The notes below the pieces were generated by a model. It saw only the letters and a list, made by a program, of their open reading frames with translations, searched no databases and was not told the DNA's origin. Of a stretch of DNA of 15,940 nucleotides, positions 7,019 through 14,087 are shown piece after piece; position 1 is the stretch's first letter; each line of letters starts with the position of its first letter. The position numbers and the translations under genes were made by a program. Where the stretch lies: the NCBI GenBank assembly GCA_027488715.1, contig JAIYBD010000047.1, positions 1-15,940 of the forward strand, given 5' to 3'. This stretch comes from Bacteroidota bacterium (GTDB taxonomy: Bacteria > Bacteroidota > Bacteroidia > UBA7662 > CANHCV01).

Positions 7019-7824
7019 TTGGGTCCATCCGAAAAATGCGGACCGTTCATTTCCCAGAAGAGGGTGGGAGAGTGGAGTATTTTTGGAAGACTTCCGAAGG
7101 TGAGTTTTCCTTGAATGAATATTTGGGAAAAGAGATTTCCATTGAATATACGGGTCGAATTTTTTGCAAAAATTGCGGAAAAAAGACCAATAAGTCGTTC
7201 AGTCAGGGATTTTGTTATCCTTGTTTTCAAAATGCCCCCGAAAGTGCCGAATGCATTCTGCATCCCGAATTGTGCAGGGGGCACGAAGGTATCGGTCGTG
7301 ATCCTGAATGGGAAAAACTCCATCACGTACAACCCCACTACGTTTATTTAGCGTACTCCACGGAAGTGAAAGTGGGGGTAACCCGAACAACTCAGGGGGT
7401 AACCCGATGGATTGATCAAGGAGCAGAGGCTGTTCAAGTCATAGCCGAGGTTCCTTACCGTCAACTTGCAGGTGAAATCGAAGTTTTTTTGAAAGATTAT
7501 TTTACCGATAAAACCAATTGGCAGCGAATGCTTACCCAATCTGAAGGGCCCAATGTTGAGCTTTTAAAACAAGCCGTTCTCCAGGCTGAAATGGTTCTTC
7601 CCGAGGCTTATCAATCGTATTTTCCACTTGAAACTAATCCGTGTTTAATTTCTTATCCCCAAATGTTAATCCCTTCTAAAGTGTCATCCACAAATTTTGA
7701 AAAAGAGCCCAAGGTTTCGGGTAAGTTAATCGGAATAAAAGCACAATACCTTTTGTTTGAAGGGGGAAAAGTGATGAATGTTCGATCTATGGAAGGGTAT
7801 GAAACTGAATTTTTTGAGAAATAA
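7015..7824 (+). CDS. DUF2797 family protein with Cys-rich N-terminus and GIY-YIG-like core
   Basis: A 269-residue DUF2797 (PF10977) protein of unknown function. The N-terminus MIGSIRKM fits the family, supporting the ATG at 7015 that overlaps the tdh stop by ATGA. Four cysteines, C51-x2-C54 and C67-x2-C70 in FCKNCGKKT...QGFCYPC, look like a zinc ribbon; C80 and C87 lie just after. The central block is YVYLA (109-113), KVGVTR (119-124), RWIDQGA (131-137), an AEVPYR strand and AGEIEVFLKDYF (152-163), then DKTNW. In order and spacing this resembles the Y...KxGxT...R...E pattern of GIY-YIG/T5orf172 nucleases; this is my inference, not an established assignment. The C-terminal 60 residues include short beta-like stretches (KLIGIKAQYLLFEGG). 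Being last in the operon, it has no visible terminator of its own before the next promoter. Confidence 0.85.
   Translation: MIGSIRKMRTVHFPEEGGRVEYFWKTSEGEFSLNEYLGKEISIEYTGRIFCKNCGKKTNKSFSQGFCYPCFQNAPESAECILHPELCRGHEGIGRDPEWEKLHHVQPHYVYLAYSTEVKVGVTRTTQGVTRWIDQGAEAVQVIAEVPYRQLAGEIEVFLKDYFTDKTNWQRMLTQSEGPNVELLKQAVLQAEMVLPEAYQSYFPLETNPCLISYPQMLIPSKVSSTNFEKEPKVSGKLIGIKAQYLLFEGGKVMNVRSMEGYETEFFEK
7374..7407 (+). repeat. Pair of 13-bp direct repeats inside the DUF2797 gene
   Basis: GGGGGTAACCCGA occurs at 7374-7386 and again at 7395-7407, 21 bp apart start to start, so in the same frame. Both copies encode the residues GVTR (TR followed by TTQGVTR). Codons are identical in both copies. Confidence 0.8.
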
Positions 7825-7845
7825 TTCGTCAAATTTGAATTAATT

Positions 7846-7877
7846 TTTGCTTTTCCCAATTCAGTTTTCTAAATTGC
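7846..7877 (+). promoter_or_regulatory. Predicted promoter of the Omp28-like lipoprotein gene
   Basis: TTTG at 7846-7849 is followed after 20 bp by TAAATTGC (7870-7877), a one-base-short version of the Bacteroidota TAnnTTTG element. The expected leader is under 20 nt. The 74-bp gap after the DUF2797 gene contains nothing else clear. Confidence 0.42.
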
Positions 7878-7898
7878 ACACCAATAAACCCAAATACA

Positions 7899-8669
7899 AT
7901 GAAAAAATTCATGCTATTGTTGGCTGTTGGAGCATTCGCAGCTAGCTGTTCAAAGGAAGCAACGGTTTCTGAAACCATTACCATTCCACAAACTCAAAAA
8001 ACTCTTTTGATTTCTCGAAGCGCTACTTGGTGTGGTCCATGTGGTTCTAGTGGAAAGCCTGTTTTTCGTGCCTTGGAAGCTATTGGCGATGATAAAATCG
8101 TTTGTCTTGCTTCTCAAGCTAACGATGGATTGAACTCTCCAGCTGGTGATTTGATTGGTAACAATTTGATGTCACGTTTCCAACAAAATGGAATTCCTCA
8201 CATGTTCCAAACCGGAAATGGTAATACCCTTAACTTCTATCCTAACCAATCAACGGCTACGAACAACATGAATACCATTAACGCTAAAGCCGCTAATGCT
8301 AACGTTTATGTTTCAGCTAGCGTTGAAGGTTCTACGATCACCATCAAAGCAAAAACCAAATTTTTTGCTGCAGGATCAGGTAACTACCAGTTGGGTGTAC
8401 TTATTCTAGAAAACGGAATCCAAAAAACGCAAGCTGGATCATCAAATCCTAATCACGATGGTGTAATTCGCGGAAATGCGGGTTCATCTGCTTGGGGTGA
8501 AGCTATCACCAGCACTGCCATGGATGCGGAGCAAGAGTTCTCTTACACGGTAAATGTTGATCCTACTTGGAAAAAAGAAAATTTGAAAGTTGCTGCCATC
8601 ATTTGGAAAAAGAATGGTAACAACTACGATGCTGAAAATGCTTCAGCGGTAAAGGTTGCAGTGAAATAA
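7899..8669 (+). CDS. Omp28-like thioredoxin-fold outer-membrane lipoprotein
   Basis: A 256-residue secreted lipoprotein. MKKFMLLLAVGAFAASC is a classical lipoprotein signal with lipidated Cys17 (lipobox AASC). Next comes a thioredoxin-like domain with TWCGPCG, the active pair being C45-G-P-C48 at the start of its helix. The later NGIPHMFQTG has the position of the cis-Pro loop (IP). The C-terminal half (about 125-256) is beta-rich and Asn/Ala/Thr-rich (VYVSASVEGSTITIKAKT, then FSYTVNVDPTWKKENLKVAAIIW). This layout matches the Omp28-related family (PF11551), whose role is unknown; thiol-disulfide activity is inferred from CGPC. Codons lean toward GCT, AAC, GGT and GTT compared with the neighbours, which may signal high expression. 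The gene has its own promoter and a strong terminator and so is probably monocistronic. Confidence 0.85.
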   Translation: MKKFMLLLAVGAFAASCSKEATVSETITIPQTQKTLLISRSATWCGPCGSSGKPVFRALEAIGDDKIVCLASQANDGLNSPAGDLIGNNLMSRFQQNGIPHMFQTGNGNTLNFYPNQSTATNNMNTINAKAANANVYVSASVEGSTITIKAKTKFFAAGSGNYQLGVLILENGIQKTQAGSSNPNHDGVIRGNAGSSAWGEAITSTAMDAEQEFSYTVNVDPTWKKENLKVAAIIWKKNGNNYDAENASAVKVAVK

Positions 8670-8687
8670 TTCAAAGCATACTAACAT

Positions 8688-8715
8688 AAAAAAGCCCCAA
8701 ATTGGGGCTTTTTTT
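8688..8715 (+). terminator. Intrinsic terminator after the Omp28-like gene
   Basis: AAAAAAGCCCC (8688-8698), a 5-nt loop AAATT, then GGGGC and seven T (8704-8715). The hairpin has a GC core flanked by A and T tracts, ending 46 nt after the stop codon. Because of the A-tract it may work in both directions. Confidence 0.9.
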
Positions 8716-8718
8716 ATT

Positions 8719-8730
8719 TTGCAACTGCAA
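8719..8730. promoter_or_regulatory. Small inverted repeat upstream of the dihaem lipoprotein promoter
   Basis: TTGCA-AC-TGCAA is a perfect 5-bp-arm inverted repeat centred about 22 bp upstream of the -7 element, where a -33 box would normally lie. No good TTTG is present there, so the repeat might be an activator site. It could also be chance. Confidence 0.25.
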
Positions 8731-8746
8731 CTCCACTTTTGCGTTT

Positions 8747-8754
8747 TATTTTTG
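8747..8754 (+). promoter_or_regulatory. Predicted -7 element of the dihaem lipoprotein-moxR unit
   Basis: TATTTTTG matches TAnnTTTG exactly. Transcription would begin at about 8758-8760. This leaves roughly 10 nt before the ATG at 8770 and makes a TTG start at 8761 nearly leaderless, which is why the ATG is preferred. Confidence 0.5.
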
Positions 8755-8769
8755 TAAAAATTGAAAAAC

Positions 8770-9264
8770 ATGTTCAAGGTTTTCCTTCCAATTTTCGCTT
8801 TGTTTTTTTTAGCAATTGGCTGTTCTCACGTGCCAGATAAAGGAATTAACAATACCTGGTTTGCCCCCGAACTTACCCAAAGTGAATTTGGAGATGATGA
8901 AAGCCACAATGCTGGAAAAAATTGCATGACTTGCCACGTGAAGGGCGGAGATCGTGAAGCAGCGAAAGAAGGAGTTTGGTCCATTGGAGGAACGGTTTAT
9001 CAAACCGGAACCACCAAGGTGTTGCCCGGTTCTACCCTCGAACTTTTTACCGGACCTAACGGAACCGGAAACAAAGTCATCTCCCTACCTGTGGATGATA
9101 AAGGGAATGTTTACACCAATAAAAACATCAGTTTTGGAACGGGGCTTTTCCCCGTCGTTACAGGTCCAACTGGAAAAAAAGCAGCCATGATGACCTCCAT
9201 TGGAAATGGAGCCTGCAATTCATGCCACAACAACGGTACACCAAAAATTACGGTAGAAAAATAA
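8770..9264 (+). CDS. Dihaem c-type cytochrome lipoprotein with a beta-domain between the haem sites
   Basis: A 164-residue lipoprotein. MFKVFLPIFALFFLAIGC is a short signal with lipidated Cys18 (AIGC). Two haem c attachment motifs are present: C52-M-T-C-H56, preceded by HNAGKN, and C149-N-S-C-H153 near the C-terminus (GNGACNSCHNNG). The roughly 90 residues between them (IGGTVYQTG, LELFTGPNGTGN, VDDKGNVYTNKNI, FPVVTGPTG) look like a small beta-sandwich or carboxypeptidase-regulatory-like domain. Both haems would be outside the inner membrane, suggesting electron transfer in the periplasm or at the outer membrane. Similar HNAG-x-CxxCH...CNSCH proteins occur in Bacteroidota and metal-reducing deltaproteobacteria, without a firm function. 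His46 is a candidate distal ligand. It stands 1 nt before moxR, and its TAA leaves no space for a terminator, so the two are co-transcribed. Confidence 0.82.
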   Translation: MFKVFLPIFALFFLAIGCSHVPDKGINNTWFAPELTQSEFGDDESHNAGKNCMTCHVKGGDREAAKEGVWSIGGTVYQTGTTKVLPGSTLELFTGPNGTGNKVISLPVDDKGNVYTNKNISFGTGLFPVVTGPTGKKAAMMTSIGNGACNSCHNNGTPKITVEK

Positions 9265-9265
9265 T

Positions 9266-10222
9266 ATGAACTCAGACGTAGCTCAAGTCGATCAACTCAA
9301 AATCAAATACGCCGAACTTCAACAAGAAATCGGTAAAGCTATTTACGGACAAGAAGAAGTTGTTAATGCCGTAATTACTTCGGTATTATGCAACGGGCAT
9401 TGCCTATTGGTTGGTGTTCCTGGTTTAGCAAAAACCCTTTTGGTTCAAACCATTTCCAAGGTTTTGGATCTATCGTTTTCTCGAATTCAGTTTACACCAG
9501 ATTTGATGCCATCCGACATCACAGGAAATGAAATTCTCGACGAACAAAAGCAGTTTAAATTCATTCCAGGACCCTTGTTTTCTAACTTGGTCTTGGCCGA
9601 TGAGATTAATCGTACTCCTCCAAAAACCCAAGCTGCATTGCTCGAAGCGATGCAAGAACGCAAAGTTACCGTAGCTGGAAAATCCTATTCACTTCCAAGT
9701 CCGTTCTTCGTACTCGCTACCCAAAATCCAATCGAGCAAGAAGGAACTTATCCGCTTCCTGAAGCTCAATTGGATCGATTCATGATGAACATTTCATTGG
9801 ATTATCCTCAATTCCAGGATGAGGTTAGGGTGGTTCGCGATACCACCTCCAATCACAAAGCAGAACTAAAGAATATCCTCTCTGCTCAAGAAATACTTGA
9901 ATATCAAGAATTGGTGAGAAGAGTTCCCATTAACGATTCAGTTTTGGAATATGCGGTGAAATTGGTTCATAAAACCCGCCCAAATGGCGAATTCGCTAAT
10001 GAAAAAGTAAAGAAATACGTTTCTTGGGGTGCTGGCCCTCGTGCAAGTCAATACTTGGTGCTTGGAGCCAAATGCCATGCTATTTTGCACGGCAAATATT
10101 CTCCCGATATCGAAGATGTGCAGGCCGTTGCAGTAAATATTCTTCGCCATCGTGTGGTGATCAATTACAAAGCAGAATCGGAAGGACTAACCATCGACCA
10201 AATCATCAAGGAGTTGTTTTAA
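9266..10222 (+). CDS. MoxR family AAA+ ATPase
   Basis: A 318-residue MoxR ATPase (AAA_3, PF07726, plus the AAA lid domain). Motifs are the family-typical YGQEEVV (27-33), Walker A GVPGLAKT (50-57), RIQFTPDLMPSDITGNE (73-89), Walker B VLADEINR (109-116), the sensor-1 region FVLATQNPIEQEGTYPLPEAQLDRF with Asn154, and an Arg finger around Arg171. MoxR proteins act as chaperone-like ATPases that help mature or insert metal cofactors or assemble complexes, usually with a von Willebrand A-domain or DUF58 partner encoded next door. No such partner lies here: the gene follows the dihaem lipoprotein by one base and precedes mutS. The protein starts MNSDVAQVDQLKIKYAELQQ. It is complete and normal in length. 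Confidence 0.93.
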   Translation: MNSDVAQVDQLKIKYAELQQEIGKAIYGQEEVVNAVITSVLCNGHCLLVGVPGLAKTLLVQTISKVLDLSFSRIQFTPDLMPSDITGNEILDEQKQFKFIPGPLFSNLVLADEINRTPPKTQAALLEAMQERKVTVAGKSYSLPSPFFVLATQNPIEQEGTYPLPEAQLDRFMMNISLDYPQFQDEVRVVRDTTSNHKAELKNILSAQEILEYQELVRRVPINDSVLEYAVKLVHKTRPNGEFANEKVKKYVSWGAGPRASQYLVLGAKCHAILHGKYSPDIEDVQAVAVNILRHRVVINYKAESEGLTIDQIIKELF

Positions 10223-10250
10223 ACAACCCATTTACCAGAAATAAAGAATT

Positions 10251-12854
10251 GTGGCGAAAACCCCGGGAAAAAGTGGAAAGACTCCATTGATGGAGCAATA
10301 TGAACAAATTAAATCCCAACATCCTGGGACTATTTTGCTATTTCGCGTGGGTGATTTTTACGAAACCTTTGGTGAAGACGCCATTCTCGCAGCTGAAATT
10401 CTCGGAATAGTTCTAACAAAACGGGGAAATGGATCAGCCACTGAAGTTGCTTTAGCCGGATTCCCGCACCATTCGTTGGAGGTTTATTTGCCAAAACTTG
10501 TTCGTGCGGGCCAGCGTGTTGCCGTTTGCGAGCAACTGGAAGATCCCAAAGAAACAAAAACCATTGTGAAACGTGGAGTTACCGAGTTGGTCACACCAGG
10601 AACATCCATGTCGGATAATCTCCTCCACCATAAAAAAAATAACTACCTAGCCGCTATTTCATTTTGGGATAACGAGATCGGATTAGCCTTGGCCGATGTT
10701 TCAACGGGTGAGTTTTTGGTCGTTTCAGGAAAGGCAAACACCATCGAAGCCATTATTCAATCGTATCAACCTGCCGAAATCATCTTCCCAAAATCGAAAT
10801 CTGCCGAATTGGCCCAATTACAAGCTCATCGATTTTACCATCATCCCCTCGATGATTGGGCCTTTCGAACCGATTTTACCTACGAACGTTGTACCCGTCA
10901 TTTTCAAACCCAATCCCTCAAAGGCTTTGGAATTGAAGACGATGTTGCATCCATCATCGCTTCTGGTATTATCCTTTATTATTTAGAAGAAACACGACAT
11001 CCCAATCTCTCCCATCTCAAAGGAATTTCCAAAATACAGCCCCTCGATTATCTCTTTTTGGATCGTTTCTCGATCCGAAATTTGGAATTGATGGAAAATT
11101 CCCAATCCGAAGGACGTTCTTTCGTGGAGATTTTAGATGCCACCAAAACACCCATGGGTGCTCGATTATTGCGACGATGGACCCTTTTCCCATTAAAAGA
11201 TGTAGAGAAAATTCGATTCCGACATGCCATTGTAGGTTCGTTTTTGCAACATAAAAAAATCGCCCACCAAATTTCTGATATCCTTAAAGAAATTGGTGAT
11301 TTGGAACGACTAATCGGCAAATCTGCAACAGGAAGAATCAATCCCCGGGAATTGGTTCAATTGAAAAAATCAATCGGATTAATTCCAAAACTCCAAAAGG
11401 CTCTTTTGGAAACCAGTTCGGAAGAAATTAAAACCTTGGCCCATCAATTGGAAGATTTATCAGAGTTATTCCAACATTTACATCAAGGGCTTAACGAAGA
11501 TGCACCCGCTCAGCTAACCAAGGGGAATGTCATGGCCACGGGTATTTCTCAAGAATTGGACGAGCTTCGAGGTCTGTCCAATTCAGGTAAAGATTACTTG
11601 ATTCAAATCCAGCAACGAGAAATTCAACAAACGGGAATTTCAAGTTTAAAAATAAGCTTTAACAATGTTTTTGGGTATTACTTGGAGGTGACTCACACGC
11701 ACAAGGACAAGGTTCCTGAAACCTGGATCAGGAAACAAACGTTGGTCAACGCTGAACGTTATGTAACCCCAGAATTGAAGGAATACGAAGAGAAAATTTT
11801 GGGAGCTCAATCCAAAATTGAAGTTTTGGAAGCTCAATTGTTCCAAGAACTTCTTCAGTTTGTAAATCGATTCATTCAACCCCTTCAGCAAACTGCAAAA
11901 GTTATTGCCAGTACCGATGTTCTTTTGGGATTTGCCCAAATTTCCGGTGAACGAAAGTATTCATTACCCCAAGTGGACGAATCTTACGATTTAGAAATTA
12001 AGGGTGGTCGTCATCCTGTGATCGAACGATTTTTACCTCATGGTAAAGATTACATCCCCAATGATGTTTCTTTAGATCACCAGTACCAACAAATCATGAT
12101 CATTACAGGTCCAAATATGGCTGGAAAATCAGCATTGTTGAGGCAAACAGCTTTGATTGTGATGATGGCCCAAATGGGTTGTTATGTTCCAGCTCAATCA
12201 GCTAAAATTGGTATTATTGATAAAATTTTTACCCGGGTTGGGGCCAGTGATAACCAAGCTTTTGGAGAATCAACTTTCATGGTTGAAATGAACGAAACAG
12301 CCGCCATTCTGAATAACATCTCGGCGCGTAGCTTAATTCTTCTCGATGAAATCGGACGTGGAACTTCCACCTATGATGGGATTTCCATTGCTTGGGCCAT
12401 TGCCGAATTTCTTCATCAACAACCCATCCATCGTGCGAAGACGCTTTTCGCAACCCATTATCACGAATTGAATGAGATGGAAGCTCAGTTTGAGCGTATC
12501 AAAAACTTTAACGTTTCCGTAAAAGAGGTCGGCAACCAAATCGTTTTTGTGCGAAAGTTGCAGAAGGGTGGCTCAGAACACAGTTTCGGGATTCATGTTG
12601 CCAAATTAGCCGGTATTCCCGCCGAGGTCGTTCATCGTTCAGAAGAAATTCTTCAAGACTTAGAAAAAAATCGTAGCCAAAATGGGAAAAGACCTGCCCT
12701 GAAAAAATCTGGGGAATGGCAAATGAATCTTTTCCAAACCTCCGATCCCCAATTGGAGGAAATCAAAAAAGCATTAGAATCCATCGATCCTAATGCCATT
12801 ACCCCAATGGATGCATTATTCACGTTACATCAATTGAAGCAAATACTCAAATAG
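10251..12854 (+). CDS. mutS: DNA mismatch repair protein MutS
   Basis: An 867-residue MutS1, which binds mismatches and small loops as a dimer and starts methyl-independent mismatch repair with MutL. The mismatch-reading Phe-x-Glu motif is F36-Y-E38 in RVGDFYETFGEDA. The lever and clamp regions follow, then the ATPase: Walker A G620-PNMAGKS627, Walker B LILLDEIGRGTSTYDG (Asp699, Glu700), and ATHYHELNEME. Near the end, NAITPMDALFTLHQL is the usual C-terminal dimerisation motif. The start is a GTG at 10251, 28 nt after moxR; it gives MAKTPGKSGKTPLMEQY, which fits the family, while the first in-frame ATG would remove the TPLMEQY edge. No Shine-Dalgarno is visible. It is probably read from the same transcript as moxR. 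The marR -33 region lies in its last codons. Confidence 0.98.
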   Translation: MAKTPGKSGKTPLMEQYEQIKSQHPGTILLFRVGDFYETFGEDAILAAEILGIVLTKRGNGSATEVALAGFPHHSLEVYLPKLVRAGQRVAVCEQLEDPKETKTIVKRGVTELVTPGTSMSDNLLHHKKNNYLAAISFWDNEIGLALADVSTGEFLVVSGKANTIEAIIQSYQPAEIIFPKSKSAELAQLQAHRFYHHPLDDWAFRTDFTYERCTRHFQTQSLKGFGIEDDVASIIASGIILYYLEETRHPNLSHLKGISKIQPLDYLFLDRFSIRNLELMENSQSEGRSFVEILDATKTPMGARLLRRWTLFPLKDVEKIRFRHAIVGSFLQHKKIAHQISDILKEIGDLERLIGKSATGRINPRELVQLKKSIGLIPKLQKALLETSSEEIKTLAHQLEDLSELFQHLHQGLNEDAPAQLTKGNVMATGISQELDELRGLSNSGKDYLIQIQQREIQQTGISSLKISFNNVFGYYLEVTHTHKDKVPETWIRKQTLVNAERYVTPELKEYEEKILGAQSKIEVLEAQLFQELLQFVNRFIQPLQQTAKVIASTDVLLGFAQISGERKYSLPQVDESYDLEIKGGRHPVIERFLPHGKDYIPNDVSLDHQYQQIMIITGPNMAGKSALLRQTALIVMMAQMGCYVPAQSAKIGIIDKIFTRVGASDNQAFGESTFMVEMNETAAILNNISARSLILLDEIGRGTSTYDGISIAWAIAEFLHQQPIHRAKTLFATHYHELNEMEAQFERIKNFNVSVKEVGNQIVFVRKLQKGGSEHSFGIHVAKLAGIPAEVVHRSEEILQDLEKNRSQNGKRPALKKSGEWQMNLFQTSDPQLEEIKKALESIDPNAITPMDALFTLHQLKQILK

Positions 12855-12856
12855 CC

Positions 12857-12880
12857 GTATATTTGTAGCTACAACAATAC
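12857..12880. promoter_or_regulatory. Candidate MarR operator, 24-bp palindrome over the marR promoter
   Basis: The core TTGTAGCTACAA (12863-12874) is a perfect 12-bp palindrome. It extends on both sides, with GTAT at 12857-12860 matching ATAC at 12877-12880 and a 2-bp mismatch on each side between. In total 10 of 12 base pairs are symmetric. It covers the whole -7 element and the predicted transcription start. Size, symmetry and TTG...CAA ends fit known MarR-family operators. Confidence 0.68.
12858..12865 (+). promoter_or_regulatory. Predicted -7 element of the marR-SDR operon
   Basis: TATATTTG matches TAnnTTTG exactly, just after the mutS stop codon. ATTG at 12833-12836 lies 21 bp upstream as a weak -33 element within mutS. 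The G is 19 nt before the marR ATG. Confidence 0.65.
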
Positions 12881-12883
12881 AAC

Positions 12884-13333
12884 ATGCGCATTGAAGATCA
12901 AATCAAGCAAAGTCAATTTGAAGATGCTTACCACAAAATGGTGGTGAATGTGATGTTTACTGCACGATTTATTGAATTGAAGTTTGAGCGTATTTTCAAG
13001 AAACACGGACTTACTTCGCAGCAATACAACGTTTTACGAATTCTTCGCGGACAGTATCCCAAGCCGATTTGTGCCGGTGATGTACTTTCCCGCATGCTCG
13101 ATCAAAGCAGTAACATTACCCGATTGATGGAAAAACTCTTGCAAAAAGGATTGGTGGAACGAAAAATAAACGAACTCAATCGGCGAATGCACGATATCTC
13201 TATCACTCCCAATGGGTTAGCTGTTTTGGAGAAAATCGCGCCAGATTTCAATGAAGTGATGATTGATTATCGAAAAATTGCTCCGGAACAAGCCGAAATT
13301 GTTAGTGATTTACTCGACCAATTTCGAGGATAA
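12884..13333 (+). CDS. MarR family winged-helix transcriptional regulator
   Basis: A 149-residue MarR regulator (PF01047 / PF12802). A helical dimerisation region (about 12-42) leads into the winged helix: LTSQQYNVLRIL (43-54), the recognition helix region GDVLSRMLDQSSNITRLMEKLLQKGLVER (65-93), and the wing NRRMHDISITPNG (99-111), the family's DRR-x-HxIxxTxxG signature with Asn in place of Asp. A helix to the C-terminus completes the dimer interface. Only one cysteine (Cys63) is present, so a multi-cysteine redox switch is unlikely, and the ligand is unknown. The gene sits behind its own promoter, whose -7 element lies inside a large palindrome, implying autorepression. The SDR gene follows after 41 nt with no terminator and is the probable co-regulated target. 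Confidence 0.92.
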   Translation: MRIEDQIKQSQFEDAYHKMVVNVMFTARFIELKFERIFKKHGLTSQQYNVLRILRGQYPKPICAGDVLSRMLDQSSNITRLMEKLLQKGLVERKINELNRRMHDISITPNGLAVLEKIAPDFNEVMIDYRKIAPEQAEIVSDLLDQFRG

Positions 13334-13374
13334 AACATTTCAAGCTCATTCCTTGTTTCTGAAAGAAAAGAAAC

Positions 13375-14052
13375 ATGAATTATTTAGTGGTAGGTGCTTC
13401 GAGTGGAATTGGAGCTGAGGTTGCAAATCTATTAAAGAGCCAAGGACACCAGGTTTTTACGGCACAACGAAGAAATGTAGAAGGATTGCCTCACATTCCT
13501 TTTGATGCCTCGCAGCCAAATTTCGATTTTTCTGCATTGCCTGATGAATTACATGGAGTTGTTTATGCACCTGGTACTATTCAATTGAAACCTTTTCATC
13601 GCTTTAGTATGGAGGATTTTCAACATGATTTTCAAGTGAATGTTTTGGGCGCCGTTCACGTTTTGCAAGGTTGTTTGCCCAAGTTAAAGAAAGCCAATGG
13701 AGCCAATGTGGTTCTTTTTAGCTCAGTTGCAGCTCAAATGGGAATGGGTTTTCACGCTTCAATTGCAGCCGCCAAATCGGCCGTTGAAGGATTAACGCGT
13801 TCTTTGGCGGCAGAATGGGCCCCCGCTCAAATCAAAGTAAACGCCATTGCCCCTTCTTTAACCAACACCCCTCTGGCGTCATCCTTGTTGAGTACACCTG
13901 AAAAAATGGAGGCTTCTGCCAAACGGCATCCACTTGGTCGGGTAGGAGAGAGCGGTGATTTAGCTGCGTCTGTTCAATTTCTCCTTCAACCGAATTTGTG
14001 GATGACTGGAACCGTTCTCCAAGTGGACGGTGGTATGGGGAATACGAAATAA
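13375..14052 (+). CDS. SDR-family protein lacking the catalytic tyrosine
   Basis: A 225-residue short-chain dehydrogenase/reductase-like protein (PF13561/PF00106). The cofactor loop is intact: VVGASSGIGAEV with G7-x3-G11-I-G13. The strand-4 NNAG is replaced by YAPG (64-67). Asn89 (FQVNVLG) and the Ser of the catalytic triad (FSSVAAQ, 116-117) are present. The YxxxK motif reads I130-AAAK134, so the catalytic Tyr is missing while the Lys stays. The end, NAIAPSLTNTPLA...GTVLQVDGG, is typical. I recall other SDRs carrying the same HASIA-x-AK motif, so this is a real subfamily rather than a broken gene. The substrate is unknown; it might use another acid or act as a binding protein. It follows marR and ends at a terminator that overlaps its stop codon. 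Confidence 0.88.
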   Translation: MNYLVVGASSGIGAEVANLLKSQGHQVFTAQRRNVEGLPHIPFDASQPNFDFSALPDELHGVVYAPGTIQLKPFHRFSMEDFQHDFQVNVLGAVHVLQGCLPKLKKANGANVVLFSSVAAQMGMGFHASIAAAKSAVEGLTRSLAAEWAPAQIKVNAIAPSLTNTPLASSLLSTPEKMEASAKRHPLGRVGESGDLAASVQFLLQPNLWMTGTVLQVDGGMGNTK

Positions 14053-14081
14053 AAAAAGGGGCTGTTTTCAGCCCCTTTTTT
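14052..14081. terminator. Bidirectional intrinsic terminator between convergent genes
   Basis: Six A, GGGGCTG (14058-14064), loop TTTT, CAGCCCC (14069-14075), six T. The stem is perfect with A and T tracts on both sides, so it works in either direction. It ends 7 bp before the stop codon of the minus-strand TlpA-like gene and starts at the last base of the SDR gene. Confidence 0.93.
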
Positions 14082-14087
14082 GTATCA

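Noticed and set aside
8761..8769. TTG start at 8761 for the dihaem lipoprotein
   Set aside because: It falls almost on the predicted transcription start; the ATG at 8770 still gives a complete lipoprotein signal peptide.
13355..13374. Inverted repeat GTTTCT-N8-AGAAAC directly before the SDR ATG
   Set aside because: Only 6-bp AT-rich arms in a purine-rich gap; it could weakly mask the start codon but is not distinguishable from chance.
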